Origin: Ciona savignyi
Lineage: Eukaryota > Chordata > Ascidiacea > Phlebobranchia > Cionidae
Reading direction: 5' to 3'
NCBI GenBank assembly: GCA_000149265.1
Contig: CH003443.1
Location: 237,073 to 301,072 of the forward strand
DNA: 64,000 bases
Part shown: positions 32,001 to 43,232 of the stretch, piece after piece
How the letters are laid out: each line of letters begins with the position of its first letter
Position numbering within the stretch: position 1 is the stretch's first letter
Made by a program: the position numbers and the translations under genes
The notes under the pieces: generated by a model
Seen by the model: only the letters and a program-made list of their open reading frames with translations
Database searches by the model: none
What the model was told of the DNA's origin: nothing

Positions 32001-35000
32001 TCCTGAATTTATGGACAACAGTGAGTGAATAAGACACTTACTTGGGGCCAAAAATCCAACAAATTTCAGGCGAGTAAGAATTCACTCCCGTGTGGAAGCT
32101 CATGCCATTAACACAAGTAAATCGCCATGCGGATAACGTGAGTAAACATAGCGCGCTACAATGGTTTGTATGACGTGACACTCGTTTAAATCTGGTATTA
32201 TAACAATCATACATTATGATGCTGTATACTTCAGTATTTGGACGCGCCGTATGTATAATAAAAAGGTTATACTCCAGTTAAATATAAAACGACCACGGTA
32301 AAAGCTAATTATTTTTTATATACGGGTAAATTCTTACTCCCGCGGCGTGCGTCAAGCGAGTAATCACTAGAACAGTAATTCTCAATGTTTTTGAACTCGT
32401 GGCATACCCAAGAAAAATTACAAATGCGAACGGGCGCACTTTGTATGGGAAGTCAAAACAATATGCTAAATACTCTAAATGTTACAATGAAAAAGAACAA
32501 ACTAAACACTAACCATTTAGCAGGTTATGATCTATGCACATTTTGTCATAAATTTACGAAATTCAAGTGTGGCGCACTCGCGCACCTAGCTAACCCTTGC
32601 GGCACACCATTTGAGAAACACTGCACTAGAGTATTACTTGCGCTACTCGCGCATATTTTTCATAGTTTTTTAGAGTAAATTCTTAGTCGCCCGGATTTTT
32701 AGCCCTGCTTACTGTAACATGGGTCTTCAAAGTTCTTCCAGGAGATTGATTTGTTCTGCTCCTTGGACGGCGGAAGTGATGCGGTGAATACGGATGGTCC
32801 ACCACTAGGTAGCGCACTCTCACCATCGTCGTCAGGGGGAACAGTGTACGTAACGGCCACTTGGAGTGTCGAGAGCCAGGTGACGTTCGAAGCTTGGACT
32901 TTGCGATCAACGAACGAACAAACTGGGACGACTCGGCGGATTTCCATTGTCTGAGTCATAATGGAAAATAATTTTAACATTATTGGAAATTCCATGTTTA
33001 CAAGCGCGAAAAAATGGATGTTTTTTATCATTATCCTTTAACACAATTGGTAATCCTTTAACACAAGACAGAAAAATGCGGAATTCGTGAGAATCGAATT
33101 TATAACTTGGTGGGTTAATACCCTCACACTTTGACCACTGTGCTAACAAAGATCTAGATAACCACTATGTGAGTGACGTTTATGTGCAAAGCAATACATA
33201 ATTGTTCCTGATAATGCTTAACCCTTAGACGACGACGGTTACATATTTGTAACCCAGATGTGTCCCCGAAAAAAAAATGCACAATTCAGTCGTTTCTTGG
33301 GGGATTTTCCTTGTTTTGATATTTTTGGAAAGCATTTGAATAGATCTTTCGAAATAACGCATAAAAACATAATCCTTCCATTTAAAAATTTTGAGTAATA
33401 TTGCTTCAAACATTTTTCTTCAAAATTTTTGTATCTAGTTTAACTTTTAGGTAAAATATCGCTTTTTTGCGTTCTGGGGAGTTAAAATTGTAACACCAGT
33501 TGCTGTGAGAATAAAACTAGCAGTAGCCGTCTTTGTTTTCGAGTTTTCCAGTCATTTTCGATTTTTCAACGATATATTTAAACATATGTGTACATGTTTT
33601 TTTTCTAAATACTATTGATATTTAATCATTTTTTCGCCTTTGTTTACTTTGTTTTTCAATTATTATTTTATATTTGGAAGAAATATGGCAACTTTGCAAT
33701 AGATTACAACCGATTAGGCTGCCAGCATGATCGAGGCCGACAGTGATTGTGGTGATGAAATGCCATATTTGTCAGTTTTATGTGACGTCATCACGCTTAG
33801 TTGACGTCATCAAAAAATAAAAGACGTAGCTTTGTAGGAAATTTCATTTTGAACAGCTTTGTAATACATTACTATCTTCTACAAGCTACCAGTAACGAGT
33901 AATTAGAGTATAAATTACTAATTATGACGTCATTACAAATACTACAACGTCATCAAAAAAATAAAAATACCAATTTGTAGAAAATTATCTACTGGACAAC
34001 TTTGTAATAGATTGTTTTTCCCTAAGTCCAACAGTATTCGCAGCAAACAAGGTCAAAGCAACCTTACTCAAAAGTGCCAAAAACTGCAAAAGTTCCGTCG
34101 TCGTCAAAGGGTTAAAGTAATTAATCAATATATCAAAACAATATATGATTTAAACCTAAGCTTTGATATATCAATCTAATTTGCCTGATACTTCTGAACT
34201 GACATCAGGTTGATTTTGTTGTATCCAAGTAGAATCTTTAATATTTGTAATATGTATAAGTAAGGATATATTGACGTGTTTTATCCAACAATTATAGTTA
34301 GCGAGAGAGCTATTGTTCTCATGGTTATAGTCTTATAGAGCACATACCGGAGTGAATTGTTGGATCGAACCATCACGTTTTCCTATCATCATCTGCTTGC
34401 CTTTGGGACTCCAACAAACTAAAATGTTTAGGATTTAGCGTTGATATTGTGTATTGTTTCATTGAATTTTTTTCATATCATGTGCTCTCTGTGATAACAC
34501 TAAAAAATGTTTTTTCGCAATTAAAACTGGCAAACTGAAGCACTTTCAAAATTTTAACATTGAAAAACTGGCAATACAATGGTTTCATTAGCAAACACGC
34601 TCATTTGCAACTTTGAATTGTTGATATCTACAACATTATATAGATAGCTAAAAATTTGTTTTAAGTTGCATATACTTTTAACTTTTTTTACTAATTTATA
34701 ATTGAAAGTTGCAAAATAGCGTGCTCGCCAATAAAACCATGGTGTTTAACTTTTTTTACTAATTTTATAATAGAATGACTCTTTTGTTACATTTAACATT
34801 ACTTAAGGCCATGCAACACCAGCGGTTAACTAATAATTCAGTTTATCAGTATATAGCAGGGGTTCTTAAACTTCTCAAGGGGGGCGCGAGCATGAAAGTG
34901 ACATATTGATGAAAAACAGCTCAAATTACAGTCAAACCTTGTATTTCTCGTTAACACTAATCCAATAGAATAATTTGTGACCTAGTGTTAAAAACAATTT

Positions 35001-37606
35001 TGTCTAGGCTATAATTCGTTACTGTTTCAATTTTCGCTGTCTTATTTATATCGACACATCGTTATATGAAGGGTAATGGCAAATAAATTATTGTTCTACT
35101 TTTCGTAAATTTAATTTTTGAGTAGGTGAGGCGTGAGTATGAATCACAAATCTCAAGGGGGGCTCGACTGAAAAAGTTTAAGAACCACTGGTCTATAGGT
35201 ATATAACACTGTTCCAGTATTCACTGACCTGATAATGCGTTAAAATCCGCAGGTTTTTTGGCAATTTCTTCCAAAGTTTGTTTGATTGAAAGAACATGGA
35301 ACGCCCCATTTGAAACGCATCTGTGAGAAATAATTTTAAGAACATTGGAGTGGAACTCAACCAGGTTTCCACAGCTATTTCGGTACATAGTGATGTTTTG
35401 GGATTTCTTAATCATCTACATTCTACATCAAGCTGCGTCAATTCACGTTATTCACCATACCATATCAACTTGACACTAATGTTAAGCTACCTATACAAAA
35501 GCAGTCATTTATATAAACATGTGCGCCATAAATATTAAAGATTAAAAAAAATGGATGCTATTCATTCCCAGTAATTCCAGTATACGAAATAAAAGTAAAT
35601 TGTCCATAAACTTCAAAACTTAATATATTACTAATTGTATAAAATTGATATAATTTGCTGCATTTTAAAGAAAACTGTGAAAATCCTACATTGCTAGATG
35701 ACCAGCCATTTCTGATCCCGGATTCCATTGAAGGTCAACCACAGAGAGATCGGGAGATTTGTCGATGAGAAAGAGCAGAAATGGTGTCTTTGTGGGCTTG
35801 TTCTGGGGAGGATGATATGTGAATATAACAGTTTAATGCTGGACATTTAGAATTTAACGATTGTCCGCGAAAACAGTGTAATTAAACTTTGAAATGATTC
35901 ATTTAAATCTACTGGGATGAGACCTTAAGCACTATCAGGGTAAATTGCTAAGGACACAAAGAACAATTGAAAATAGAGCTCCGACCGATTAACTCAGTGG
36001 GTTAGTACGGCGTCTTTCAGATGATGAGTTGTAGGTTTGAAACTCGTCACCAGCGAGTTCTGTCCTTGGAAATAGCACTTAACGGACATTGCCTAATCCT
36101 AGTGAAAAGATGGGTTTCACCAAGGAAAAGATGGGTTTAAAGGAACTTATGAATTATACACAACACATTGCAATAGCTCCGGTAACCCAACGGTGGGCAC
36201 GAGGTAATCTGATTGGCCGTGTGTTAATCTACTTGGTTATCCCATTCACAGGGATAAACATGAACATCCTACCCCCTATCTATCTAATAAACAAGAAATA
36301 GAGATAGTTCCACAAAATGAAAAGCTCTAATCCAATCCCATTACCTTATTCATGAGGTTGCGGACATCAAAGAACAAAACTTGAAGACCTTTCTCACTGC
36401 TACTGCATACAGCGAGTGTCATGTTATCCGAGCTCACAGCGAGCCAGCAGGGGGCAGCACGGAGCACCACGGAAACGAGAGCAGCGACATTTTTGGTCCC
36501 GTTTGTTGCCGCAGTCAACAAACCATTTGTGGAAAACACCTGTATTTAAACATAACGGTGTCTTTTATCAAACAATAAAAATTAGATAAGATTCAAAAGT
36601 ATGGGGTTAACATGAGTTTGTACATTTGATATGGTAAAATACTAATAAAGGGCCAAAAATCCATTAAATTTTGGGTGAGTAAGAACATCTTTGGTTTGGA
36701 ATCTTTAGGATTTAAACTTCTACTTATTATATCCCTACTTACTTAGAGTACAATTACTTTTTCACAATACTGGTCACATCATTTTATTACCTTAAAACCA
36801 TCTACTGAGCCACTAAACACTATGCCATACTGGTTAGCAACTGCTAATAATGAAGTTCGATACTTTGGTTGATTTGAAATTTCTTCCGCATTCTCTTCAA
36901 ATGATAATTGTCCAAACTCACGAAACAAAAATTCTTTTGGCTGAAAAACAAAAAACTTTTTAGCCAGACCAATAAGTGAGGTGGGTTTGTGAGACTACTT
37001 TCAATCGAAGGTACTCTGGTTTGAAACTGGTAGCTAGCTAATCGATTGTGTCTGTGTGCAAGGCACTCAACGGACATTGCCTGAACTTAGCAGAATAATG
37101 GGTTCTACCAAATTGAAGAAACATGTGAATCATACACAACACACTGCAATAGCTCCAGTAAACTGGCAGTGGTCACGAGGTGATCTGACGATTGCTTGTA
37201 TGTTAACCCCCTTGGTTTTACCATTTGTGGAGATAAACATTCTACCCTATCCTAAAACACGAATATCGTTGGGGTGAAAAAGGGCGGGAGAAATCGGAAT
37301 AGTTTTTGTGTAACCTAATACATCTCTTATTTAAATAACGTGTATTAAGTGTGTTGCTTAAAGACATAACTGATTTAATATAAGCTGGTTTAAATCCCAC
37401 AACATTCACTTTTAGCATCATATAATATCCTTAATCCAATGGCCTGAAAATAAAATCAGGGCCTTTAAAAAGGAGGTACAATTTTTAATAATTAGTTGGT
37501 ATAAACTTTTTAAAAATAGGGTGTCATGTCCATTTAAAATATATTATAACGATCTTCTTACACTTTTCTGGGTCTCTGGTGGAAATGAATCTTCTTCTTC
37601 TGCCAT
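29039..37606 (-). CDS. NUP214: NUP214 nucleoporin, exons 1-10: N-terminal beta-propeller
   Basis: Exons in coding order: 37606-37562, 36940-36791, 36539-36345, 35802-35690, 35320-35229, 34418-34348, 32950-32713, 31337-31219, 30119-29996 and 29199-29039, with all phases consistent. In vertebrates this propeller binds the mRNA-export helicase DDX19 on the cytoplasmic face of the pore. Start is MAEEEDSFPPETQKS. Diagnostic matches to vertebrate NUP214 are TSLLAVANQYGIVFSG, QVLFFDVRNL, VVDLQWNPGSEMA, VCWSPKGKQMMIGKRDGS, EDPCYS, YYSLFLEKWELFILGSS, IWDLDDSCRAQLP and PILCLLST...YPSLITQLKELSVEGER. Conservation over the whole domain makes this identification firm. A DNA transposon abuts the exon 7 donor. 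Introns carry SINEs, hAT elements and a piggyBac-like element. Confidence 0.93.
29247..29820 (+). mobile_element. SINE family A split by a hAT element
   Basis: The head (GGTCGGCTAATTAGC) at 29247-29275 continues at 29546 (GTGCACCATCTTTAAG) and runs to ATGAATATTCTATTC. The break holds the element at 29276-29545. Confidence 0.8.
29276..29545. mobile_element. hAT-like element inside a SINE
   Basis: 270 bases with ends CAGGGGTCGACAACCT and AGGTTGTCACCCCTG. The 8-base flanks GGTTAATG and GGTTAGTG are a target duplication made from SINE sequence. Non-autonomous. Confidence 0.85.
30177..30360 (-). mobile_element. SINE family A, head-truncated copy
   Basis: GATAGGATAGGATATTCATG tail with three GGATA units. 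Immediately upstream (coding sense) of NUP214 exon 9. Confidence 0.8.
30977..31193 (-). mobile_element. AATTACG-family element, short copy
   Basis: Ends TAGAGCTGGGCAAAACGG and AATTACGCCCAACTCTA; interior deleted relative to the 410-base copy. It lies 25 bases past NUP214 exon 8. Confidence 0.6.
31378..31564. mobile_element. hAT-like element
   Basis: Left end CGGGCATGGGCAAC and right end TTTGCCCACCCCTG are inverted. Flanks TTCTGGAG and TTCTAGAG are a target duplication with one mismatch. About 40 bases upstream of NUP214 exon 8. Confidence 0.75.
32044..32706. mobile_element. Inverted-repeat element touching a NUP214 donor, with a nested hAT
   Basis: Ends GGGGCCAAAAATCC with GGCGAGTAAGAATTCACTC, and TAAATTCTTAGTCGCCCGG with ATTTTTAGCCC, are inverted repeats. 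Related end fragments lie at 24412-24470, 36650-36690 and, as a short copy, 22624-22710. The right end is within a few bases of the exon 7 donor at 32712. Superfamily not assigned. Confidence 0.6.
32373..32623. mobile_element. hAT-like element nested in the element at 32044-32706
   Basis: CAGTAATTCTCAATG and CATTTGAGAAACACTG ends, flanked by CACTAGAA and CACTAGAG. Same family as 22762-23002. Confidence 0.75.
33084..33150 (-). mobile_element. tRNA-like fragment
   Basis: Complement reads GTTAGCACAGTGGTC then, about 40 bases on, AAATTCGATTCTCACG: A-box-like and B-box-like segments with a tRNA-like gap. It differs from families A and B. A degraded tRNA or SINE head; low confidence. Confidence 0.35.
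33222..34111. mobile_element. piggyBac-like non-autonomous element flanked by TTAA
   Basis: 890 bases with ends CCCTTAGACGACGACGG and CCGTCGTCGTCAAAGGG, both directly bounded by TTAA (33218-33221 and 34112-34115), the piggyBac target. No transposase frame was seen. Three TGACGTCA palindromes lie inside. It fills most of the NUP214 intron between exons 7 and 6. Confidence 0.8.
34857..35190. mobile_element. hAT-like element
   Basis: CAGGGGTTCTTAAACTT and AAGTTTAAGAACCACTG ends; flanks GTATATAG and GTCTATAG. Interior AAGGGGGGC words occur near both ends. Just upstream (coding sense) of the NUP214 exon 6 acceptor region and 40 bases past exon 5. Confidence 0.85.
35982..36292 (+). mobile_element. 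SINE family A, full-length with head
   Basis: GACCGATTAACTCAGTGGG head and GTAGGTTTGAAACTCG B box. A short duplication of the AAAAGATGGGTTT segment is present in the body. Between NUP214 exons 4 and 3. Confidence 0.85.
36962..37255 (+). mobile_element. SINE family A, full-length
   Basis: GTTTGAAACTGGTAGCTAG, GCAAGGCACTCAACGG and a CTACCCTATCCTA tail. Located between NUP214 exons 2 and 1. Confidence 0.8.
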
Positions 37607-37727
37607 GTTCTTCTTATTGAGCTTGCTAAACAATATTACTAAGTGCACAATACAAATAATAAATGTATTTCAGCTGTAATTGGAATTTTAATTATTAAAA
37701 TGCTGAATTTAAACACAGACATCAGAT

Positions 37728-37925
37728 TACCTATATTCACCGATTAGGTAGCCGGAGCGATTGTATATGATTGAAACGGTCCTTAAGTTTTAGTAAAACC
37801 CATAACTTAGTACAGGCGATGTCCAATAAGTGCCTTGCCCGAGTATACAACCTACTAGCTAGTGACTAGTTTCTAACTTGCAACCCTTCGGCTGAAAGAC
37901 ACACACACTAGTTCACTGAGATATG
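37728..37925 (-). mobile_element. SINE family A, diverged but with head
   Basis: AGTGCCTTGCCCGAG, CTTGCAACCCTTCGGC and CACTAGTTCACTGAG define body and head in reverse. About 120 bases upstream of the NUP214 start. Confidence 0.7.
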
Positions 37926-38681
37926 TAGATGCCCAGTTGATTCCAGTACGGAAGCTAAAGTTGTGAGATGTCAAATAACAAACGCAATAAACTAAATAGA
38001 CAATCACTGGCCAGTACTTAAATGATTCACAAAGGTAAACGGGCTGAGAAACATTTTCATACCAATTATTACACAACTGCTTCTTTATACAGGCTATACA
38101 AAAAATAAAAATAAAGGGTATACAAATAATACGATAAAATAAATATTGGCAATATAGGGTTAAATGGGTTTCATATCACATGAGTGCAATAACCAACTGA
38201 GTAAAATGATGGGTACACGTATGTATTTTTATGCAATGTTGATAGTACACAACATTGTGTTATCATTTGATAAGAAGTTTTTATCTATTAAATATATTCT
38301 TTAAGATTATGTAAGATAGCAATATGTTGTTATATTATAATGGTTGCATAATACTAGTGTATCCTCATAAAATTAAATTCGCTTTATCATAATTCAATTT
38401 AAGAACGATCACGGCACAGTTGAAGAAGATACAAAATCCTAACCGTAAGAAAACTGTGTTGTATGTTGCAAAACGTACATTGTGCAGGGAGGTAGATAAC
38501 TAAAAAGACAAAGTGTTTAGCAGGTAATGTTAGGAAATAAAATAAAAGCACTTTCCAACGGTAAATTTGCATGGGTTAATTAGAAATGATAGTGTTATAA
38601 CTTTTCGGTATTCTCTGCCATGCAAAAGTTTGGTGCTTTAACCGGAGCTATACATGTTTTTAAATGCGTAGGGTTTGCATA

Positions 38682-38984
38682 NNNNNNNNNNNNNNNNNNN
38701 NNNNNNNNNNNNNNNNNNNNNNNNNNNNNNNNNNNNNNNNNNNNNNNNNNNNNNNNNNNNNNNNNNNNNNNNNNNNNNNNNNNNNNNNNNNNNNNNNNNN
38801 NNNNNNNNNNNNNNNNNNNNNNNNNNNNNNNNNNNNNNNNNNNNNNNNNNNNNNNNNNNNNNNNNNNNNNNNNNNNNNNNNNNNNNNNNNNNNNNNNNNN
38901 NNNNNNNNNNNNNNNNNNNNNNNNNNNNNNNNNNNNNNNNNNNNNNNNNNNNNNNNNNNNNNNNNNNNNNNNNNNNNNNNNNNN
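38682..38984. other. Assembly gap (303 N)
   Basis: Run of N between NUP214 and the dehydratase gene; content unknown. Open frames drawn across it are meaningless. Confidence 0.99.
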
Positions 38985-39095
38985 ATTCCAGGTAAATAAA
39001 AAACGTTCGCTGTGACCGTTATTGGTAAAATTTCAAGAGGAAATAGCATAAAAATTACACATCACAGTTTAATAGCACAGTTTGTTGTTATAGTG

Positions 39096-39360
39096 CAGTG
39101 CTCCGCAACCAGTGTGCCTCTATACACTACCGTGTAGCAAGAAAATGTCGGGTGTGCCGCGGGAAAATAATAATATTTTAAAACAGTTTTTAACAAATAG
39201 AAATGATTTAAGTTTTTGAAATTTTAAATATTACGGTTATCAGACACTTCGCAATCAGACACGTCAGAAGACTTCTCATTGTACCATTTTGACTGCACTG
39301 TACCGGAAAATTTAGTACGTTTGTAAATGTGCATTAAGTGAAAACGGTTGCGGAGCACTG
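39096..39360. mobile_element. hAT-like element, complete ends
   Basis: Perfect inverted ends CAGTGCTCCGCAACC and GGTTGCGGAGCACTG with perfect 8-base duplication TTATAGTG on both sides, so this is a relatively recent insertion. Confidence 0.9.
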
Positions 39361-39697
39361 TTATAGTGGTAATAAAATATCAGTGGTGCCTTTCAAAGTA
39401 AATATAAAATGGTAACCTAGTCGTTAAGCTGCTATTAACTGAGGTTTGACAGATTAGATGATTTTAGTGGGTTAATCTTAATATGTTAAATTTAGGACAA
39501 ATAACATAACTGTGCGGTGAAGCGAACATAGCTTTAAATTGGGAACAGATAATGCGAATTTAAAATCAAATATTTACATACGATGTTGACAGTTTACGTG
39601 TTATGTAGAATTAGTGTGACACAGCTTACTTGTATTTAATACGCTTCATTACATGTACGTTAACCGGAAGATGTGCATTAGATGTTAAATTATAAAA

Positions 39698-40681
39698 ATG
39701 GATGATAAAAAAGATGCAATACCTGTGGAAAATCTGGGCGGAATAATAAAAAAGGCTCATGAACGTATTAAGAAATACGTTTTACACACCCCGCTTATAC
39801 ATTCGCCGTATATATCAATGAAAACCGACTGTAATGTATATCTCAAAATGGAATCTGAACAGATAACTGGCTCGTTTAAAGCAAGAGGGGCATTTCACAA
39901 GATTCTAAGCCTCGGCGAAAGCAATGCGGAGTTCGTTACAGCGTCTACGGGCAATCATGGAATGGCGTTTGCTTTAGCTTGTCAGACTTTACAACGAAAG
40001 GGTACCGTGTTCGTACCTACCAACGCGTCAACTGCAAAACAAGATCGCATGAAGCTATATGGCGTTGCAATGCAGCAATATGGGAGCGATTGCGTCGATA
40101 CTGAGAAGCGTGCAAGGGAATTTGCCGCTAAAACTGGATCTACATATATTTCTCCTTACGCCGATGTGGGGGTTATTGCTGGTCAAGGTACCATTGGAGT
40201 AGAATTGCTGGGCGACTTACCGAACCTTGATGTTGTATTTGTGACTGTCGGCGGCGGTGGGCTTATTTCGGGCATTGGAGCTTATTTAAAAACACAAGGA
40301 AAATTTGAAGTGATTGGTTGTTTGCCAGCCAACTCCCCCGTTATGTTTGAGTCCGTTAAAGCTGGCCGGATCATAGAAATGGAAAGCTTTGACACGCTCT
40401 CTGATGCCTCTGCCGGCGGAGTTGAGCCAGGGTCCCCGACGTTCCCGTTATGTCAGAAAGTAGTTGACCGCTGGGTGATAGTAAGCGAACAAGAGATATC
40501 AGACGCCATGTATTTGATGTTGTGTCGTCATAACAAGGTGGTCGAAGGCTCGGCAGGTGTAGCGGTGGCTTCTTTCCTTAAACTACAAGACGAGTACAAA
40601 GGCAAGAATGTGGCAATTCTTATCTGTGGTTCGAATATTTCAATGGATACATTGAAATATGTGATAAAACAGCACGAGTAA
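39698..40681 (+). CDS. Serine/threonine dehydratase-type PLP enzyme, intronless, bacterial-like
   Basis: A single uninterrupted frame of 327 residues, the usual size of catabolic threonine dehydratases and serine racemases (fold type II PLP enzymes). Visible motifs: ESEQITGSFKARGA with the PLP-binding lysine at residue 61; STGNHG at 83-88; IAGQGTIGVELL near 160-171; the phosphate-cradle GGGGLISG at 185-192; NKVVEGSAG and CGSNIS near the end. Together with SDASAGGVEPGSPTFPLC this recalls the EutB-like hydroxyectoine-utilisation dehydratases of bacteria more than animal serine racemase. Likely reaction is alpha,beta-elimination of a hydroxy amino acid to a keto acid and ammonia; the substrate cannot be read from the sequence. 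It is unusual to lack introns here, where every other gene is split. A retrocopy or an old transfer from bacteria are both possible. Confidence 0.9.
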   Translation: MDDKKDAIPVENLGGIIKKAHERIKKYVLHTPLIHSPYISMKTDCNVYLKMESEQITGSFKARGAFHKILSLGESNAEFVTASTGNHGMAFALACQTLQRKGTVFVPTNASTAKQDRMKLYGVAMQQYGSDCVDTEKRAREFAAKTGSTYISPYADVGVIAGQGTIGVELLGDLPNLDVVFVTVGGGGLISGIGAYLKTQGKFEVIGCLPANSPVMFESVKAGRIIEMESFDTLSDASAGGVEPGSPTFPLCQKVVDRWVIVSEQEISDAMYLMLCRHNKVVEGSAGVAVASFLKLQDEYKGKNVAILICGSNISMDTLKYVIKQHE

Positions 40682-40752
40682 TTGGGAAACTTATCCCCAC
40701 TAAAGCATTTCACAATGAGCTCTGTCTGTCAGAGATGAGATATTAATTAAAG

Positions 40753-40758
40753 AATAAA
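40753..40758 (+). terminator. Polyadenylation signal AATAAA
   Basis: AATAAA lies 71 bases past the dehydratase stop codon. It shows the gene sits in a eukaryotic transcription context and not in a contaminating contig fragment. Confidence 0.55.
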
Positions 40759-40979
40759 ATTATTTTAATTGTCAATTAAATCATTTTCGATTACACTTTG
40801 TGTCGACCTGCTCATTTCAACAAGTTTACCGATAGATTTATCTAGATCTCAGCTACTGCATTGATAAAGGTGGCACCACTGTCATTGGAGTCAAAACGAT
40901 CAGTCGTTAAAACACGCCATTAGAAAGAAAATGAATATAACTAAATTAATATAGCGGACGAGGCCCCAAACAATATGAG

Positions 40980-41100
40980 AAAAACTATACTGTTAAAACA
41001 AACCTAAATTATTGATGTAAAGCCCTGAAGAAGAGTGTGCGGTAAAGCGCAACGAGTACAGTGGGGGAGCCGGGACCAGAGTGGAAAAATAATCTTTTAT
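40980..41100 (+). repeat. Dispersed repeat family D
   Basis: AAGCCCTGAAGAAGAGTGTG then GGTAAAGCGCAACG and CAGAGTGGAAAAATAATC. Related copies: 45420-45560 (reverse), 46030-46140 (+) and 25630-25700 (+). Probably one end of a longer retroelement or transposon; not identified. Confidence 0.5.
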
Positions 41101-43171
41101 ACCATACCACACCTTGTTTTAAGCACAAGGATAGTTGGATAGAGATGTAGTTATAGTATTCTGGAGGCCGGGGAAAGATATTGCAGTGTGTTTTACCACA
41201 CTGACCTTGTTATGTTACTTACTTTCCTTATCCTGGACAAATGGTGTATTATTTTCGTATAATAACCCCCTGCGTTTTCCGTTACTTCTGTGTGCTTCTA
41301 TGCCGCCCTTAAGAAGAGGTCTCCCTAATTTATTTATATCAAGGTGAAATGGCTGTGTTTATTACAATGAAAATGTTACTGGTTTTGTTCCCCCATTAAA
41401 CTGCTCGGTTAAGGCAAAGTCCGGTAAGTGCGTTATTCAAGGACAACCGGGTGTTTTAATCCGATCTTATTTCCTGAACAATCGACGAATTACATTCAAG
41501 CTAACAGCCTTGAAAAAGAAATTTTTCGGCTCCAATACAACTGCAACCGTACAACTAACTATCTACCGATTCACCTGTATAAACCAACCCTACAGCGGTC
41601 GTGGAGTCGCTTTTTTCCGGAATTTATCTACCGAGTCCCTTTTGACAACAAACCCGTAAAAACCACAACAAACCCGAGAAAAAGTCTATTTGTGAATCCT
41701 CCTGTTCTGTACATTATGAAAACAACCAAGCATATGAAAAATCTTATTCGCGAAAGTAATGTGACAAAAAATCCTAACGATCGATAATACCGGTAATTTA
41801 TTTACCAAAACGACCTTCCGAACCGCAATCAGTTATACTATCACCATTGCCCATCATACAAATAGACAACGACGGTGGTTATTTTTAATGTGGTAAATCA
41901 TTAGAATAATTAAAACTGTCAGTTATTCATATTTTAATTGAATGTCCGTGAAAGTGATATTTTTAATTTGGTTCATTCGGATTTTTCATTATGTAAATAT
42001 AAAAAACTCGATGTATTAATAAAAGATTGGTTGACACAGAAACAGGAAACGAAATAGTCGTTAAAACACATCAAAAACACAATATCTACATAAATTATAC
42101 ACAACCAAATATAAAAACCAATCGAATTTTTTAAAGGTTTTAAAATAAAGTTGATCTAAATCACAGTAAAGTCGACCCATATTGGTAGTGGTCGTCTTTA
42201 AAAGCACTGCTCCGTAGGCCATACGTCTTAATATTTTTGTTATAGCCAAAAGGCTTATATGCAGAAATTTTGATTTTAACATTATATTTTCTATTATTTA
42301 AAAAGTGTTATTATAGGCATTGCATGTACAAGGACGAAAGTTTTACTACCAAGCTTACCTATACTGAAACATTATTTAAAAATATGCTTTACTTTCGTTT
42401 TTACGACTTGTTCTGAAAACGAATTCCAGTAGCCGTTTGTCTGTTAGAGGTTATATATTTATTATTTGAACCACCATTTAATACTCCAATAATTTTAATA
42501 TCAAATTGCAATGAGATCATGTTAAGACGTAGCCTATTTAACTCTATATATAATTGTTCTTAATGTTAATACCAGCTGTATACCAGTGTTTACATGGCTA
42601 TACAGCAAGCATTCCAACACAATAAAACAAAAATCATACTTTTATAAACTGGCAACACTGCAAAGTAACAAAGAAAGGCAGTTTTCCAGTTGTCAACAAC
42701 CGATACAGTTTGATGTTTAGATGCTTGGGTGCTGAGTTGGACTTCGTCGCTTCGAAACCAAGGTGAGAAAATGTGACCGTAACGTTTTGAAAGAGGTAAC
42801 TGCTTTCAGTTTCATGGAATTGGACTTAAAATAATTTTTTTTTTCTGGTTTTTTAGTGCTAATCCGCCAATAACGATGAAGTAAATATAAGATCTGTAAT
42901 AGCCGCTTTTTGTATGAGTTCTTCCAATGAATTCTCTTTTGTGTTTATTCAAAAAAACGTAACAAATATGATGTATAACTTCCAAAAAATACCAAGTATA
43001 ATTTATAACACATTTTCCCATTTTAAATTACATATATATAATATATATATATATTAAAATTTGAATATATAATATAATAAGTAAAATCGAACTTTTCTCT
43101 GCCCTCATGCACTACCCTCCAAACTTATCTTCTATTTCTTATATTAACTCATTTTGCAATATTAAATGGTA

Positions 43172-43232
43172 TACGTCACCTAAATCTACGTCACAGCTGT
43201 GTTTTTCGTCAGAATCGTAAGGTGTGACGTCA
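43172..43232 (+). promoter_or_regulatory. Cluster of CRE-like sites upstream of the T-box start
   Basis: TACGTCAC at 43172-43179 and again at 43187-43194, then a full palindrome TGACGTCA at 43225-43232, whose last base is the A of the start codon. These match the CREB/ATF site. Function is inference, since the palindrome is enriched across the whole window. Confidence 0.4.

Larger units (their letters stand above)
37607..39697. other. Divergent intergenic region between NUP214 and the dehydratase
   Basis: About 2.1 kb that should hold both promoters. It contains a SINE (37728-37925), an assembly gap and a complete hAT element (39096-39360). No conserved frame. I could not pick out a confident TATA box for either gene. 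Confidence 0.5.
40682..43231. other. Intergenic stretch before the T-box gene
   Basis: Contains repeat family D at 40980-41100, a very diverged SINE A in reverse at about 41125-41460, and an open frame at 41428-41787 (119 residues) whose start is SINE-derived and which shows no known motif. The 43030-43075 segment is a TATATA-rich run just upstream of the T-box gene. Confidence 0.5.

Noticed and set aside
38620-39049. Open frames covering the N run on both strands
   Set aside because: They consist of unknown bases and carry no information. The same applies to 19445-19648.
41428-41787. A 119-residue frame between the dehydratase and the T-box gene
   Set aside because: Its start overlaps diverged SINE sequence, it has no recognised motif and no supporting splice or promoter signal. 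It could still be an exon of something unseen.
43199-43231. An upstream start for the T-box protein at 43199
   Set aside because: The codon there is GTG. The first ATG in frame is at 43232.
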